A stretch of DNA of 64,000 nt, from positions 6,501,014 through 6,565,013 of the forward strand of contig NZ_CP025096.1 in assembly GCF_002831565.1 (NCBI RefSeq). The letters are read 5' to 3'. The DNA comes from Spirosoma pollinicola (GTDB lineage: Bacteria; Bacteroidota; Bacteroidia; Cytophagales; Spirosomataceae). This document shows, piece after piece, positions 33,456 to 42,139 of the stretch. A program made the position numbers and the translations under genes. Each line of letters begins with the position of its first letter. The stretch's first letter is position 1. The notes under the pieces were generated by a model, which saw only the letters and a list, made by a program, of their open reading frames with translations, was not told the DNA's origin and made no database searches.

Positions 33456-33522
33456 GTGGTATCCTCCCGGACGAACGTCCGATAGTTTTAACCGGACGCT
33501 GGTCCAGGATTCGTTACCCGTT

Positions 33523-35253
33523 ATGGAAACTTTACGCTATATCGTGTTGGTAAACGGACTACTGGCCGTTGTGAGCGTTGCGTATTACTTTTTGCTCCGG
33601 CGCGAAACGTTCTTCGATGCCAATAGACTGGCCTTGTGGCTCGGTTTAGCCGGAGCCCTACTTCTCCCCTTACTTGAGTTACCTGACTGGCGTCCTCAAC
33701 CGGTACGGTCGGTTATGCAGCATACGGCTCAGGTCATTGTGCCGCGCATACTACCAAAATCAGACTATTCATCTGGTGTAACGATTACATTTCCGAATCA
33801 AAAAACATATCTGGCCTTTCAGTCCCAACAAAAACGAGTTGTCTGGTCGTGGCAATTAGGATTACTACTGACTTACCTGGCTGGCCTTACTTTTTTGTTG
33901 ATTCGGTTTGGTATTCAGTTGTTTTCGCTTCGCAAGCTTATTCGTCAGTCGGTGCATGAACCTTACGACGATTTCATACTGGTCCGAAATGAGACGGTCA
34001 CCTCACCTTTTTCCTTTTTCAATCGGGTAGTTCTGAACCCCAATCAGCACACTCCCGATGAGTTAGACCAGATTCTAAGGCACGAGCGCGTTCATGTTCA
34101 GGAGCGACATAGTGTCGACATGATTACCGGGGAGTTCGTATGCATTGTATTTTGGTTTAATCCGGCGGCTTATCTGTTTCGGCACCTACTACACGAAATC
34201 CTCGAATTCAGTGCCGACCGGGCTGTTCTTACAGAAGGCATTGATGCGAAAGCCTATCAATATAATCTGCTGAAAGTGAGTTTATCGGTAGGGCAATTAG
34301 CCTTCACCAACCGGTTTAGCGGTCCTAGTTTACGCCAGCGCGTCGGGATGATTAATAGCCAACCCTCGGGGCCTTTGGCCTGGTGGCGATATTTACTTTG
34401 GCTATCAGTGATGGGTATTGTGGTACTGGCCTGCCAGCATGGGCGCATAGAAAACACCAAGATACATGATCAAACCTTTGCCCCGAATGCATTACCAGCC
34501 AGCACACCAACTCGAGCAATGGTTGTTGATTTGGAGGATAAAGGAACCTGGTACCGCCATCTGGCTCTATTCAGGACTAAATTCGGGACCGAGATCGTAG
34601 AAAGTAAACCGGTGGTTCTACAACTCAAAGGCAATCGCTTCGTATTACCCGACGATTATAAATACGAGTCAGCCATTTATATTGATGGAAAAGAGGTTGC
34701 AACAGAGGCATTAGCAAAGCTATCGCCGGAATTTATCAATGAACTGTTTGTCATGCATCAGTGGGAAAACATGGCGAACGTGGATGCTAAGGCTAAACCC
34801 TATCAGATAATTATCCAGACAAGTGGCAAACCCATTCGATTTGACGGCAAACGCAAACAGTTTTTTACGCTACTTCAGGCGGCTGCAATTTCGCAGCATC
34901 CACTGGGAGAGACGTTTTCCTTCAATATGAATCAATTGCTCGAAGCGACTTTTTTTCACAACAAAAACGCGCTCGTCGAACGGACTAAAAACGAGCATCT
35001 GAGCGTGTACGACGATTACGCTAACTCGGTAGAGATTTCTATCAACAATTTACCGGCAACACTTGCCGATGTAAAGAGCATTCATGTTCGGGAGGTAGCC
35101 CGGCTTTATACAAAGGAACGGCCTTATATTGAGTGGTTTCGCGCCGATTATCCGTTACCCCGCTTTCAACTATCCATCGAGACAGCGCCCAAACGGGCCA
35201 AGCGAGATAGCAGTTACTACGTTTTCAGTCCGTTCTATACTGGTGATTTCTAG
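33523..35253 (+). CDS. M56/BlaR1-type membrane metalloprotease
   Basis: A 576-residue protein with N-terminal membrane segments (about 5-22, 35-52, 112-132 and near 285-305) and an M56 gluzincin domain. The zinc motif is HERVH (His187-Glu188-His191), with FSADRAVLT further on. In the BlaR1 pathway this protease cuts its partner repressor. The C-terminal part (about 320-576) has no penicillin-binding motifs and no TonB-like Pro-rich tail, so the signal it senses is open. The last five codons and stop are inside a 35-bp perfect palindrome (35239-35315). Confidence 0.88.
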   Translation: METLRYIVLVNGLLAVVSVAYYFLLRRETFFDANRLALWLGLAGALLLPLLELPDWRPQPVRSVMQHTAQVIVPRILPKSDYSSGVTITFPNQKTYLAFQSQQKRVVWSWQLGLLLTYLAGLTFLLIRFGIQLFSLRKLIRQSVHEPYDDFILVRNETVTSPFSFFNRVVLNPNQHTPDELDQILRHERVHVQERHSVDMITGEFVCIVFWFNPAAYLFRHLLHEILEFSADRAVLTEGIDAKAYQYNLLKVSLSVGQLAFTNRFSGPSLRQRVGMINSQPSGPLAWWRYLLWLSVMGIVVLACQHGRIENTKIHDQTFAPNALPASTPTRAMVVDLEDKGTWYRHLALFRTKFGTEIVESKPVVLQLKGNRFVLPDDYKYESAIYIDGKEVATEALAKLSPEFINELFVMHQWENMANVDAKAKPYQIIIQTSGKPIRFDGKRKQFFTLLQAAAISQHPLGETFSFNMNQLLEATFFHNKNALVERTKNEHLSVYDDYANSVEISINNLPATLADVKSIHVREVARLYTKERPYIEWFRADYPLPRFQLSIETAPKRAKRDSSYYVFSPFYTGDF

Positions 35254-35315
35254 GTTAAAGACAAACGCCGTATCTCCAAGATACGGCGTTTGTCTTTAAC
35301 CTAGAAATCACCAGT
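35239..35315. repeat. 35-bp perfect palindrome spanning the end of the blaR1-like gene
   Basis: Arms 35239-35273 and 35281-35315 are exact reverse complements with a 7-base loop. The left arm begins inside the M56 gene, covers its last codons and the stop at 35253, and the right arm ends 18 bases before the ricT-like stop. It can act as a terminator in both directions but is far longer than needed. Confidence 0.85.
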
Positions 35316-35332
35316 CAGTCTGCTCGTTTCTT

Positions 35333-36526
35333 TTAGGCTTTACCGTTTGGCGCAGGGCGGGGCGTATTACCTTCTGGCCCTCGTGATTTTTTCTTCTTCT
35401 TTTTGTTGGCCGTTCGAGCCGTGTATTTAGCATCCAACTTTTGCAGGTCGCTATTGAGAGCGGCAGCGGTAACATGCTCTTTTTCGCCAATGGGGGTCAG
35501 CACATCGAACGATTCGGGAACAATGCCGTTTTTGTTTAACTCAACAATTTCCAGAACGCGCACAATGGGCAACGGATACCAAGTACTTTCGGCTCCGTAG
35601 CCAAACCACATGAGCTTACGGAAAATATCGGTCTTTTGAAGATAAGCCCGTCCTTTCTGCGTTTCCAGCGGTTTCTCAATCGTTGGAATATCCCGCAGCG
35701 CATCCATATACGTATCCAGTTCGTAGTTCAGGCAGCACTTCAGGCGTCCACATTGCCCCGACAGTTTAGCCGGATTCAGCGACAGATTCTGATACCGGGC
35801 CGCCGAAGTAGCAATGTTTTTGAAATCCGTTAACCAGGTTGAACAGCAAAGTTCACGACCACAGGAACCAATACCGCCCAGCCGACCGGCTTCCTGCCGA
35901 AGGCTAATCTGGCGCATTTCGATCCGGGCTTTGAATTCACTCGCCAGCATTTTGATTAACTCACGGAAATCAACCCGCTCTTCGGACGAATAATAAAAGG
36001 TCGCCTTTGTGTTATCTGACTGAAATTCAACGTCAGATAGTTTCATATTGAGCTTTAACTCGCGGGAAATTTCGCGCGAGCGATAGAGTGCCGGGAGATC
36101 GCGCAGAACAGCCTGTTCGTGGCGTTCAAGATCTTTAGGCGTTGCAATCCGGTGAATAACTTTGGTGTCATCAGTAATCTTGACACCGCGTTTTTTCACC
36201 TGTATCCGTACCAGTTCGCCTTGCAGCGAAACAGCGCCCACGTGGAAACCCGATTGCATTTCAACTACCACATAGTCGCCCGTAGTGAGATCAAGCTGGT
36301 GAACATTCCGGTAATATTCCTTCCGTCCACCCTTAAATTTCACCTCAATTACATCGTATCGCAAACCTGGCATGGCGATATCGCTCAGCCAGTCAAAAGA
36401 ATTCAGTTTGTTGCAGCCTCCGGTGCTACACCCTCCGCTACCGCATCCTGTGGTGGCCGTTTTCTCGCCATCGGATGCGCCACGTTGGGTTCCACACCCG
36501 CCGGTTGCACAAGATTTGCAGGACAT
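35333..36526 (-). CDS. PSP1-domain, RicT-like protein with N-terminal Cys cluster
   Basis: A 397-residue protein. The N-terminus carries eight Cys within the first 40 residues (MSCKSCATGGCG, then CGSGGCSTGGCNK), a pattern that could bind an iron-sulfur cluster or zinc. The PSP1 domain follows (about 50-270), with the RicT signature GIGSCGRELCCSTWL and CGRLKCCLNYELDTY. A Lys-rich tail ends the protein. In Bacillus RicT belongs to a complex that affects RNase Y and iron-sulfur transfer; in Bacteroidota its role is not settled. It is encoded near gldH in many relatives. The ATG at 36526 is preceded by a 7-nt repeat hairpin. Confidence 0.83.
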   Translation of the reverse strand: MSCKSCATGGCGTQRGASDGEKTATTGCGSGGCSTGGCNKLNSFDWLSDIAMPGLRYDVIEVKFKGGRKEYYRNVHQLDLTTGDYVVVEMQSGFHVGAVSLQGELVRIQVKKRGVKITDDTKVIHRIATPKDLERHEQAVLRDLPALYRSREISRELKLNMKLSDVEFQSDNTKATFYYSSEERVDFRELIKMLASEFKARIEMRQISLRQEAGRLGGIGSCGRELCCSTWLTDFKNIATSAARYQNLSLNPAKLSGQCGRLKCCLNYELDTYMDALRDIPTIEKPLETQKGRAYLQKTDIFRKLMWFGYGAESTWYPLPIVRVLEIVELNKNGIVPESFDVLTPIGEKEHVTAAALNSDLQKLDAKYTARTANKKKKKKSRGPEGNTPRPAPNGKA

Positions 36527-36602
36527 GTATATATAATTTACGATGTACGAATTACGATTTTCGAACTACGAACAAGAAAAATCGTAATTCGTACATCGTA
36601 AA
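36527..36602 (-). repeat. Heptad-repeat hairpin leader of the ricT-like gene
   Basis: Arms 36537-36561 and 36578-36602 are perfect reverse complements (25 bp). Both are runs of degenerate 7-mers of the type NNTACGA or its complement. On the transcript the right arm runs almost to the ATG and ends TATACATG. Confidence 0.75.
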
Positions 36603-36613
36603 ACGCAAATCAG

Positions 36614-37900
36614 TTAGTCGGAATACCGGATCAGGTCAAGCCCAATGTCTTTCCGGTACTGTTTTCCGTCAAATTGTACCATCCGGGCCGCTTCCTGCGA
36701 CTTCCTGACAGCGTTTTCAAGCGAGTTGGCCTGTGCTGTGATAGCCAGTACCCGTCCGCCATTGGTCAACGCGTGACCGTCTTTTTGGAGCGTTCCGGCA
36801 TGGAACGCCATTATATCATCTAAACGCTCTAGTTCAGAAATGATTTTACCGGTTTCGTAATCACCCGGATAACCACCCGATACCAGCATTGTTGTAACGG
36901 CCGTTTGGGGCGACACCTGAATCGTAACGTTTCCAAGCTTACCCTCGGCGGTAGCGATCATTAACTCCGCAAAATCACTCTGTATACGGGGCAACACGAC
37001 TTCAGTTTCAGGATCGCCCATACGAGCGTTGTATTCAATTACATAAGGCTCATTGTTTACTTTCATTAACCCTACAAAAATAAAGCCCTTGTAAGCAATA
37101 CCTTCTTGCTGTAACCCAGCTAACGTAGGCTTGACAACCTTATCTTCAACCTTTTGCAAAAACGCTTTATTGGCAAAAACAACCGGCGAAACAGCACCCA
37201 TACCGCCTGTGTTTGGTCCTGTATCGCCATCGCCAATACGCTTATAATCTTTGGCTTCGGGCAGAATTTTATAGTTGACACCATCAGTCAGTACAAAGAC
37301 TGACAATTCAATACCCCGCAAAAATTGCTCAATGACGACCTTACTACCAGCTTCGCCAAACCGCTGGCCATCAAGCATGTCCCGAACGGCCGTTTGTGCT
37401 TCAGCTACTGTTTCGGCAATGATAACGCCCTTTCCGGCTGCCAGCCCATCAGCTTTTATAACAACTGGCAGTGTATGTTTTTCCAGATAAGCAAGTCCGT
37501 CCTCAAGTGTGTCTATTGTGAACGTTTGTGACACTGCAGCAGGAATACCGTAGCGATGCATGAACTGCTTGGAAAAGTCTTTACTCCCTTCCAACTGCGC
37601 CCCCTTGGCATCTGGACCCACTATGCGGAGACTGGCTAAACCTCGCTGTTTGTGTAAGAAATCGACAATTCCTTTTACCAATGGCTCCTCCGGTCCAACT
37701 AGTAACAAATCAATTTTATACTCACGAATTGCATTGGCAATAGCCGAAAAATCATTGTAGCCTATAGACAAATTGGTAGCTACCTGTGCTGTTCCGGCAT
37801 TACCAGGTGCTACAAACAATGAATCACACAAAGGGCTTTGTGCTAATTTCCAGGCAAAGGCATGTTCTCGCCCACCCGATCCTAGTATTAATATATTCAT
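36614..37900 (-). CDS. purD: PurD, phosphoribosylamine-glycine ligase
   Basis: A 428-residue ATP-grasp enzyme that joins glycine to phosphoribosylamine, the second step of purine synthesis. Visible features: MNILILGSGGREHAFAWKLAQSP, GPEEPLVKGIVDFL, the ATP-grasp loop VIKADGLAAGKGVII, and GPNTGGMGAVSP followed by YNARMGDPETEVVLPRI. Full length, ATG start, with a 7-nt repeat hairpin directly before it (37901-37968). recQ lies 87 bases upstream on the same strand. Confidence 0.95.
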   Translation of the reverse strand: MNILILGSGGREHAFAWKLAQSPLCDSLFVAPGNAGTAQVATNLSIGYNDFSAIANAIREYKIDLLLVGPEEPLVKGIVDFLHKQRGLASLRIVGPDAKGAQLEGSKDFSKQFMHRYGIPAAVSQTFTIDTLEDGLAYLEKHTLPVVIKADGLAAGKGVIIAETVAEAQTAVRDMLDGQRFGEAGSKVVIEQFLRGIELSVFVLTDGVNYKILPEAKDYKRIGDGDTGPNTGGMGAVSPVVFANKAFLQKVEDKVVKPTLAGLQQEGIAYKGFIFVGLMKVNNEPYVIEYNARMGDPETEVVLPRIQSDFAELMIATAEGKLGNVTIQVSPQTAVTTMLVSGGYPGDYETGKIISELERLDDIMAFHAGTLQKDGHALTNGGRVLAITAQANSLENAVRKSQEAARMVQFDGKQYRKDIGLDLIRYSD

Positions 37901-37968
37901 GTAATGATTTACGATTTACGAAATACGATTTGTGATTTACTCGCAGGTATGCAATCGTAAATCGTAAA
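37901..37968 (-). repeat. Heptad-repeat hairpin leader of purD
   Basis: Arms 37908-37921 and 37955-37968 are perfect 14-bp reverse complements. On the minus strand five degenerate copies of GTAAATC run up to the last unit ATTACATG, which contains the start codon. The purB leader ends in the same ATTACATG. Confidence 0.75.
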
Positions 37969-37987
37969 ACCGCACCTCGTAGATCAT

Positions 37988-40198
37988 TTAGTTAGCTACT
38001 TCCGACAGGAATTTAATGCGCATCAGGCGCAGGTCTTGTTCGGTGAAATCGTCGCCCCCAAATTCACGCAAAGCAACAGCGATGTTATCACTATCGGCCC
38101 GCATGAAATACTCGAAAATTTCGTCCTGTCGGTCTTCATCCATTACCTGGTTAATGTAGTAGTCGAGGTTCAATCGAGTACCAGAGTAACAGATATGTTC
38201 AATTTCTTCCATCAGGTCTTCCATCGTCAGTGACTTCGACTCGGCAATCTCGTCGAGGTCAACCTTCCGGTCAATCTGCTGGATAATGAAAATCTTGACT
38301 TTCGATTTATTGACCGTAGACTTGATGACTACATCCTTGGCCGTTTCTATGTCATTATCGTCAACATATTTTGTGATCAGGTCAATAAACTGCCGACCAA
38401 ATTTCTGCACTTTACCCATCCCGACGCCATTGATTTGCGCCATTTCCTCACGCGTGGTGGGATAGGTAGTCGCCATCTCTTCCATGGATGTCTCCTGGAA
38501 AATAACGTAGGGCGGCAGGTTTTTCTCTTTAGCGATCTTTTTGCGAAGGGCTTTCAGTAGACCCAAAAGCTCTTCATCATACGCAACTCCGCCCGACGAC
38601 GGAGCCGAATCTTTGTCTTCTTCCTCTTTTATATCGATACCCTGCTGCTCATAATCATGATCTTTGGTCAGCGAAATCGGATAAGGATCTTCAATGTAAT
38701 TCAGGCCGCGCTGCGAGAGTTTTAGAATGCCATAATTGTCGACATCCTTTTCGAGGTATCCGTAAATTGTAATTTGTTTAATCAGCGAGCACCAGAAATT
38801 ACAGTCTTCATTGAACTCCCGCCCCTTGCCATAAACGGAAAGTTTATCGTGCTCATAACTGGTTACGTATTGATTGCCCGTTGCCGTCAACACGTCGGAT
38901 AGGTGAGCCACGTCGAAACGCTGCTCGGTTTGCAGTACGGTTTGCAGAGCCAGCACTACCTCGTGCTGTGCTTTGTACTTCTCCGGCGACTTCAGGCAGT
39001 TGTCGCAGAAGCCACAATCCTTATCCATAAACTCGCCAAAATAACCAAGTAACTGCCGACGGCGGCAAACGCCCAGATTGGCGTAAGAAACCATTTCAGT
39101 CAGTAGATGCTTGGCATTGTCGCGCTCGGTAACGGGCTTGTCTTTATTGAATTTTTCGAGCTTAACAATATCGTCGTAGCTATAAAACATCAGGCAATTA
39201 CCTTCCAGCCCATCGCGACCAGCCCGGCCTGTTTCCTGATAGTAGCCTTCGAGCGATTTTGGTGCATCGTAGTGAATAACAAACCGAACGTCGGGTTTAT
39301 CGATACCCATACCAAAGGCAATGGTTGCACAGATTACATCGACATCTTCGTTCAGGAAGGCATCCTGATTATTCATGCGCGTTTGGGGGTCCAGACCCGC
39401 ATGATAGGGCAATGCCTTCACATCATTCACGCGCAGAAGTTCGGCAATCTCTTCGACCGTCTTACGACTCAGGCAATAGATGATTCCCGACTTCCCCTTG
39501 TTTTGCTTGATGTATTTAATGAGTTGCTTTTTAGCGTCAACCTTCGGTCGTATTTCGTAATAGAGGTTTTTCCGATTGAAGGACGTTTTATACAGATTGG
39601 CATCCTCCATCTGCAGGTTTTTCTGAATATCCTGCTGCACTTTGGGTGTGGCTGTGGCTGTGAGGGCTATCACAGGTAAGTTGCCGATGTTATCAACGAT
39701 GCCGCGAATTTTTCTGTACTCTGGCCGGAAGTCATGTCCCCATTCGGAGATACAGTGTGCTTCGTCAATTGCGACAAAAGAGATATTTGCTTTCTTCAAA
39801 AAATCCAAATTCTCTTCCTTTGTCAATGACTCTGGAGCAATGTAGAGAAGCTTGAGCGTACTGTTAAGTGTATCTCGTTTAACCTTATTCATCTCCGCTT
39901 TCGAGAGCGTTGAGTTAAGGAATTGCGCATTAATGCCAAAGGCATTCAATTGATCGACCTGGTTCTTCATCAGAGCAATCAATGGCGAAATAACTACGGC
40001 TGTGCCTTCACTTACAATAGCGGGCAACTGATAACATAGCGATTTGCCTGCTCCTGTAGGCATAATAACAAAGGTATTTCGCCCCGCCAGAATACTATAA
40101 ATAATGGCTTCCTGTTCGCCCCGGAACTGGCTATACCCAAAAATTTCTTTTAGCCGCTCTTTAAGAGTTGAATGGACCGACTGATCAACCTGCATCAT
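37988..40198 (-). CDS. recQ: RecQ family ATP-dependent DNA helicase
   Basis: A 736-residue 3'-5' helicase for replication and repair. The helicase core has MPTGAGKSLCYQLP (Walker A), DEAHCISEWGHDFRPEY (motif II), ALTATAT, and GIIYCLSRKTVEEIAELL with QETGRAGRDG. A zinc domain follows (CRRRQLLGYF, CGFCDNCL), then a winged helix and an HRDC domain (LRKKIAKEKNLPPYVIFQE, MAQINGVGMGKVQKFG). The C-terminal extension of about 100 residues makes it longer than the E. coli enzyme. The start is one of two adjacent ATGs (40198 or 40195). Divergent from kpsF/kdsD. Confidence 0.93.
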   Translation of the reverse strand: MMQVDQSVHSTLKERLKEIFGYSQFRGEQEAIIYSILAGRNTFVIMPTGAGKSLCYQLPAIVSEGTAVVISPLIALMKNQVDQLNAFGINAQFLNSTLSKAEMNKVKRDTLNSTLKLLYIAPESLTKEENLDFLKKANISFVAIDEAHCISEWGHDFRPEYRKIRGIVDNIGNLPVIALTATATPKVQQDIQKNLQMEDANLYKTSFNRKNLYYEIRPKVDAKKQLIKYIKQNKGKSGIIYCLSRKTVEEIAELLRVNDVKALPYHAGLDPQTRMNNQDAFLNEDVDVICATIAFGMGIDKPDVRFVIHYDAPKSLEGYYQETGRAGRDGLEGNCLMFYSYDDIVKLEKFNKDKPVTERDNAKHLLTEMVSYANLGVCRRRQLLGYFGEFMDKDCGFCDNCLKSPEKYKAQHEVVLALQTVLQTEQRFDVAHLSDVLTATGNQYVTSYEHDKLSVYGKGREFNEDCNFWCSLIKQITIYGYLEKDVDNYGILKLSQRGLNYIEDPYPISLTKDHDYEQQGIDIKEEEDKDSAPSSGGVAYDEELLGLLKALRKKIAKEKNLPPYVIFQETSMEEMATTYPTTREEMAQINGVGMGKVQKFGRQFIDLITKYVDDNDIETAKDVVIKSTVNKSKVKIFIIQQIDRKVDLDEIAESKSLTMEDLMEEIEHICYSGTRLNLDYYINQVMDEDRQDEIFEYFMRADSDNIAVALREFGGDDFTEQDLRLMRIKFLSEVAN

Positions 40199-40241
40199 TC
40201 TACAAATCGTACAAAAGTTACTTTACTCAGTGTGCTTGCCG

Positions 40242-40249
40242 TATCTTTG
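40242..40249 (+). promoter_or_regulatory. Promoter -7 element for the arabinose-5-phosphate isomerase gene
   Basis: TATCTTTG fits TAnnTTTG and lies about 57 bases before the TTG start at 40306, in the divergent gap with recQ. A clean -33 element is not visible. Confidence 0.4.
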
Positions 40250-40305
40250 CTTTATAAAGTTAGCGAATATACACAGCAAACAATTCCTGATTATCAAAAC
40301 TGACG

Positions 40306-41274
40306 TTGAAAGTAATAAAAAATCCTAAGACTATTGCCCGTTCGGTTTTGTTAGCCGAGGCAGAAGCAATCCGTAATGCCGTCGATTTGCTTGATGATCA
40401 ATTCGATGATACCGTTGAAACGATACTACACAGTTCAGGCCGATTAGTCGTAACAGGTGTAGGCAAAAGTGCCCTTGTTGGTCAGAAAATCGTAGCCACC
40501 ATGAACTCAACGGGAACCCCCTCTCTGTTCATGCACGCGGCCGATGCCATTCATGGCGACCTGGGTATGATTCAAACAAACGATGTGGTGCTTCTTATTT
40601 CGAAGAGCGGCAACACTGCTGAAATTAAAGTACTGGTGCCTTTGCTAAAGCGAATAGGTGTTCGGATGATTGCGCTTGTCAGCGCCCGCGACTCCTATCT
40701 GGCGCAGCACGCCGATCACCTAATCCACGCTTATGCCGAGGTCGAGGCCGACCCACTCAACCTGGCTCCAACAACCAGTACAACCGTTGCATTGGCCCTT
40801 GGTGATGCATTGGCGGTTAGTTTGCTCGAAGTTCGTGGATTTACCAGGCAGGACTTTGCACGGTATCACCCGGGCGGATCGCTCGGAAAACGATTGTATT
40901 TAAAAGTAGCGGATATTTTTCCACACAATCAGTGCCCGGTAGTTTTGCCCGGTACGCCCGTTCGGGAAGTGATTTTCACTATTTCGGCGAATCGGTTGGG
41001 AGCGACAGCTGTAGTTAATGAAACCGGTTGCCTAGCGGGCATAGTTACAGACGGCGATATTCGGCGTATGGCCTACGATCATATTTCCTTTTGGGAACTC
41101 TATGCCCGGGATGTTATGACCTCAACGCCCGTTTGCGTAGCTGCTGACGAATATGCGGTAACGGCATTGCAATTGATGCAGGAGCGGGATGTCTCACAAC
41201 TCGTTGTTGTTGACGAGAATCGGGTGATTGGATTTATACACTTACATGATTTGCTGAAAGAGGGACTTATTTAA
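40306..41274 (+). CDS. kdsD: KpsF/GutQ (KdsD) arabinose-5-phosphate isomerase
   Basis: A 322-residue sugar isomerase that makes arabinose 5-phosphate for Kdo, a core sugar of lipopolysaccharide. The SIS domain spans about 30-190 (VVTGVGKSALVGQKIVATMNSTGT, MHAADAIHGDLGMI, VLLISKSGNTAEIKVLVPLLK), followed by two CBS domains with IVTDGDIRR. The start is TTG at 40306, with no alternative ATG before the conserved region. A strong terminator follows the gene. Divergent from recQ, an arrangement found in other Bacteroidota. Confidence 0.92.
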   Translation: MKVIKNPKTIARSVLLAEAEAIRNAVDLLDDQFDDTVETILHSSGRLVVTGVGKSALVGQKIVATMNSTGTPSLFMHAADAIHGDLGMIQTNDVVLLISKSGNTAEIKVLVPLLKRIGVRMIALVSARDSYLAQHADHLIHAYAEVEADPLNLAPTTSTTVALALGDALAVSLLEVRGFTRQDFARYHPGGSLGKRLYLKVADIFPHNQCPVVLPGTPVREVIFTISANRLGATAVVNETGCLAGIVTDGDIRRMAYDHISFWELYARDVMTSTPVCVAADEYAVTALQLMQERDVSQLVVVDENRVIGFIHLHDLLKEGLI

Positions 41275-41310
41275 TTAGAAAAGAAAATAAATCTTTCAGA
41301 AATCAGACTA

Positions 41311-41341
41311 AAAATGGTAGAATCTATGGTTCTACCATTTT
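41311..41341 (+). terminator. Intrinsic terminator after kdsD
   Basis: A 12-bp perfect stem (41311-41322 with 41330-41341, core AAAATGGTAGAA) with a 7-base loop and T-rich end follows the stop by 36 bases. Confidence 0.85.
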
Positions 41342-41379
41342 TGTTTAATATATTTTCCAAATTGTTAAACAATCTCCAC

Positions 41380-41417
41380 AGTGTGGATTCCCCACTATGG
41401 GGGAAATATTCCACACT
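41380..41417. promoter_or_regulatory. Imperfect palindrome upstream of the ECF sigma gene
   Basis: Outer arms AGTGTGGA and TCCACACT enclose inner arms TTCCCC and GGGGAA. The whole element lies about 180 bases before the sigma factor start and after the kdsD terminator. A half-overlapping small palindrome (TCCACAGTGTGGA, 41374-41386) shares its left arm. It could be an operator, but nothing shows which protein would bind. Confidence 0.4.
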
Positions 41418-41595
41418 CCACACTAGTAGCACTTGATCTGTGGCTGTGCCATTGCAAAATTAATATTATGTAAGTTTCTGTTTTTCAATAAATTAACGAT
41501 TCAACTCAGATGCCTTTATCACTTCTGAAAAAGACTGGTTGTGTTTTTGTCTAGTAGATATTTGTATTTGATTCAACAGAAAAACTTAAACAGCC

Positions 41596-42111
41596 ATGAC
41601 CGCTCTCGAATTTACTAACCATATTGGCAAAGTGTCTAAATCGTTACGTCCGTTTGCTCTTCGCTTGACCAAAGATGTTGAAGACGCAAATGACTTATTA
41701 CAGGATACATTACTGAAAGCGTTTACAAATCGCGATAAATATACAGACGGAACTAATTTGAAAGCATGGCTTTATACTATCATGAAGAATACATTCATCA
41801 CCAACTATCAACGTATGGTGCGGAAGAATACCTTCATTGATACAACAGACAATTTGCACTACATCAACTCTATCGAGAGTAGCACAGATAATATGGCTTA
41901 CTCATCATTTGCACAGGACGATATCAATCGGGCTGTCAATGGTCTGGAAGACACTTACAAGACTCCATTCATGATGCACTTCCGTGGTTTTAAGTACCAT
42001 GAGATAGCTGCAAAACTGAACATCCCTATAGGAACAGTGAAAAACCGCATTCACATTGCTCGTAAGGAATTGAAAGGTCAGCTGAAAGTTTACGCATATT
42101 TTAATGCCTAG
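41596..42111 (+). CDS. ECF-type RNA polymerase sigma factor
   Basis: A 171-residue sigma-70 family factor with regions 2 and 4 only. Region 2: FALRLTKDVEDANDLLQDTLLKAF and GTNLKAWLYTIMKNTFITNY; region 4: LEDTYKTPFMMHFRGFKYHEIAAKLNIPIGTVKNRIHIARKELK. It directs transcription of a small set of genes. No anti-sigma gene follows. The next genes are crtI and crtB, so carotenoid genes are a possible target, as with light- or stress-controlled ECF factors in other bacteria; here it is inference from order. A hairpin overlaps its stop codon (42109-42139). Confidence 0.88.
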   Translation: MTALEFTNHIGKVSKSLRPFALRLTKDVEDANDLLQDTLLKAFTNRDKYTDGTNLKAWLYTIMKNTFITNYQRMVRKNTFIDTTDNLHYINSIESSTDNMAYSSFAQDDINRAVNGLEDTYKTPFMMHFRGFKYHEIAAKLNIPIGTVKNRIHIARKELKGQLKVYAYFNA

Positions 42112-42139
42112 ACGAGACTTTTTCAAAGTCTCTCGTCTA
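42109..42139 (+). terminator. Hairpin overlapping the sigma factor stop codon
   Basis: TAGACGAGACTTT (42109-42121) pairs with 42125-42139 with a two-base bulge. The stop codon is inside the stem. A clearer terminator follows at 42189. Confidence 0.55.

Larger units (their letters stand above)
41275..41595. other. Intergenic region upstream of the ECF sigma gene
   Basis: This 321-base gap holds a terminator (41311-41341), an imperfect 38-bp palindrome (41380-41417) and about 180 bases of AT-rich sequence up to the sigma factor. No open reading frame of note. The gap is expected to contain the sigma gene promoter, but I see no clean consensus match. Confidence 0.7.

Noticed and set aside
33468..33481. 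CGGACG/CGTCCG palindrome as the BlaI operator
   Set aside because: It is inside the transcribed gap between blaI and blaR1 and does not resemble the TACA/TGTA operators of the family; only noted.
39107..39679. 190-codon frame antisense to recQ
   Set aside because: Covers the conserved helicase motifs of the true gene; a codon-bias shadow.
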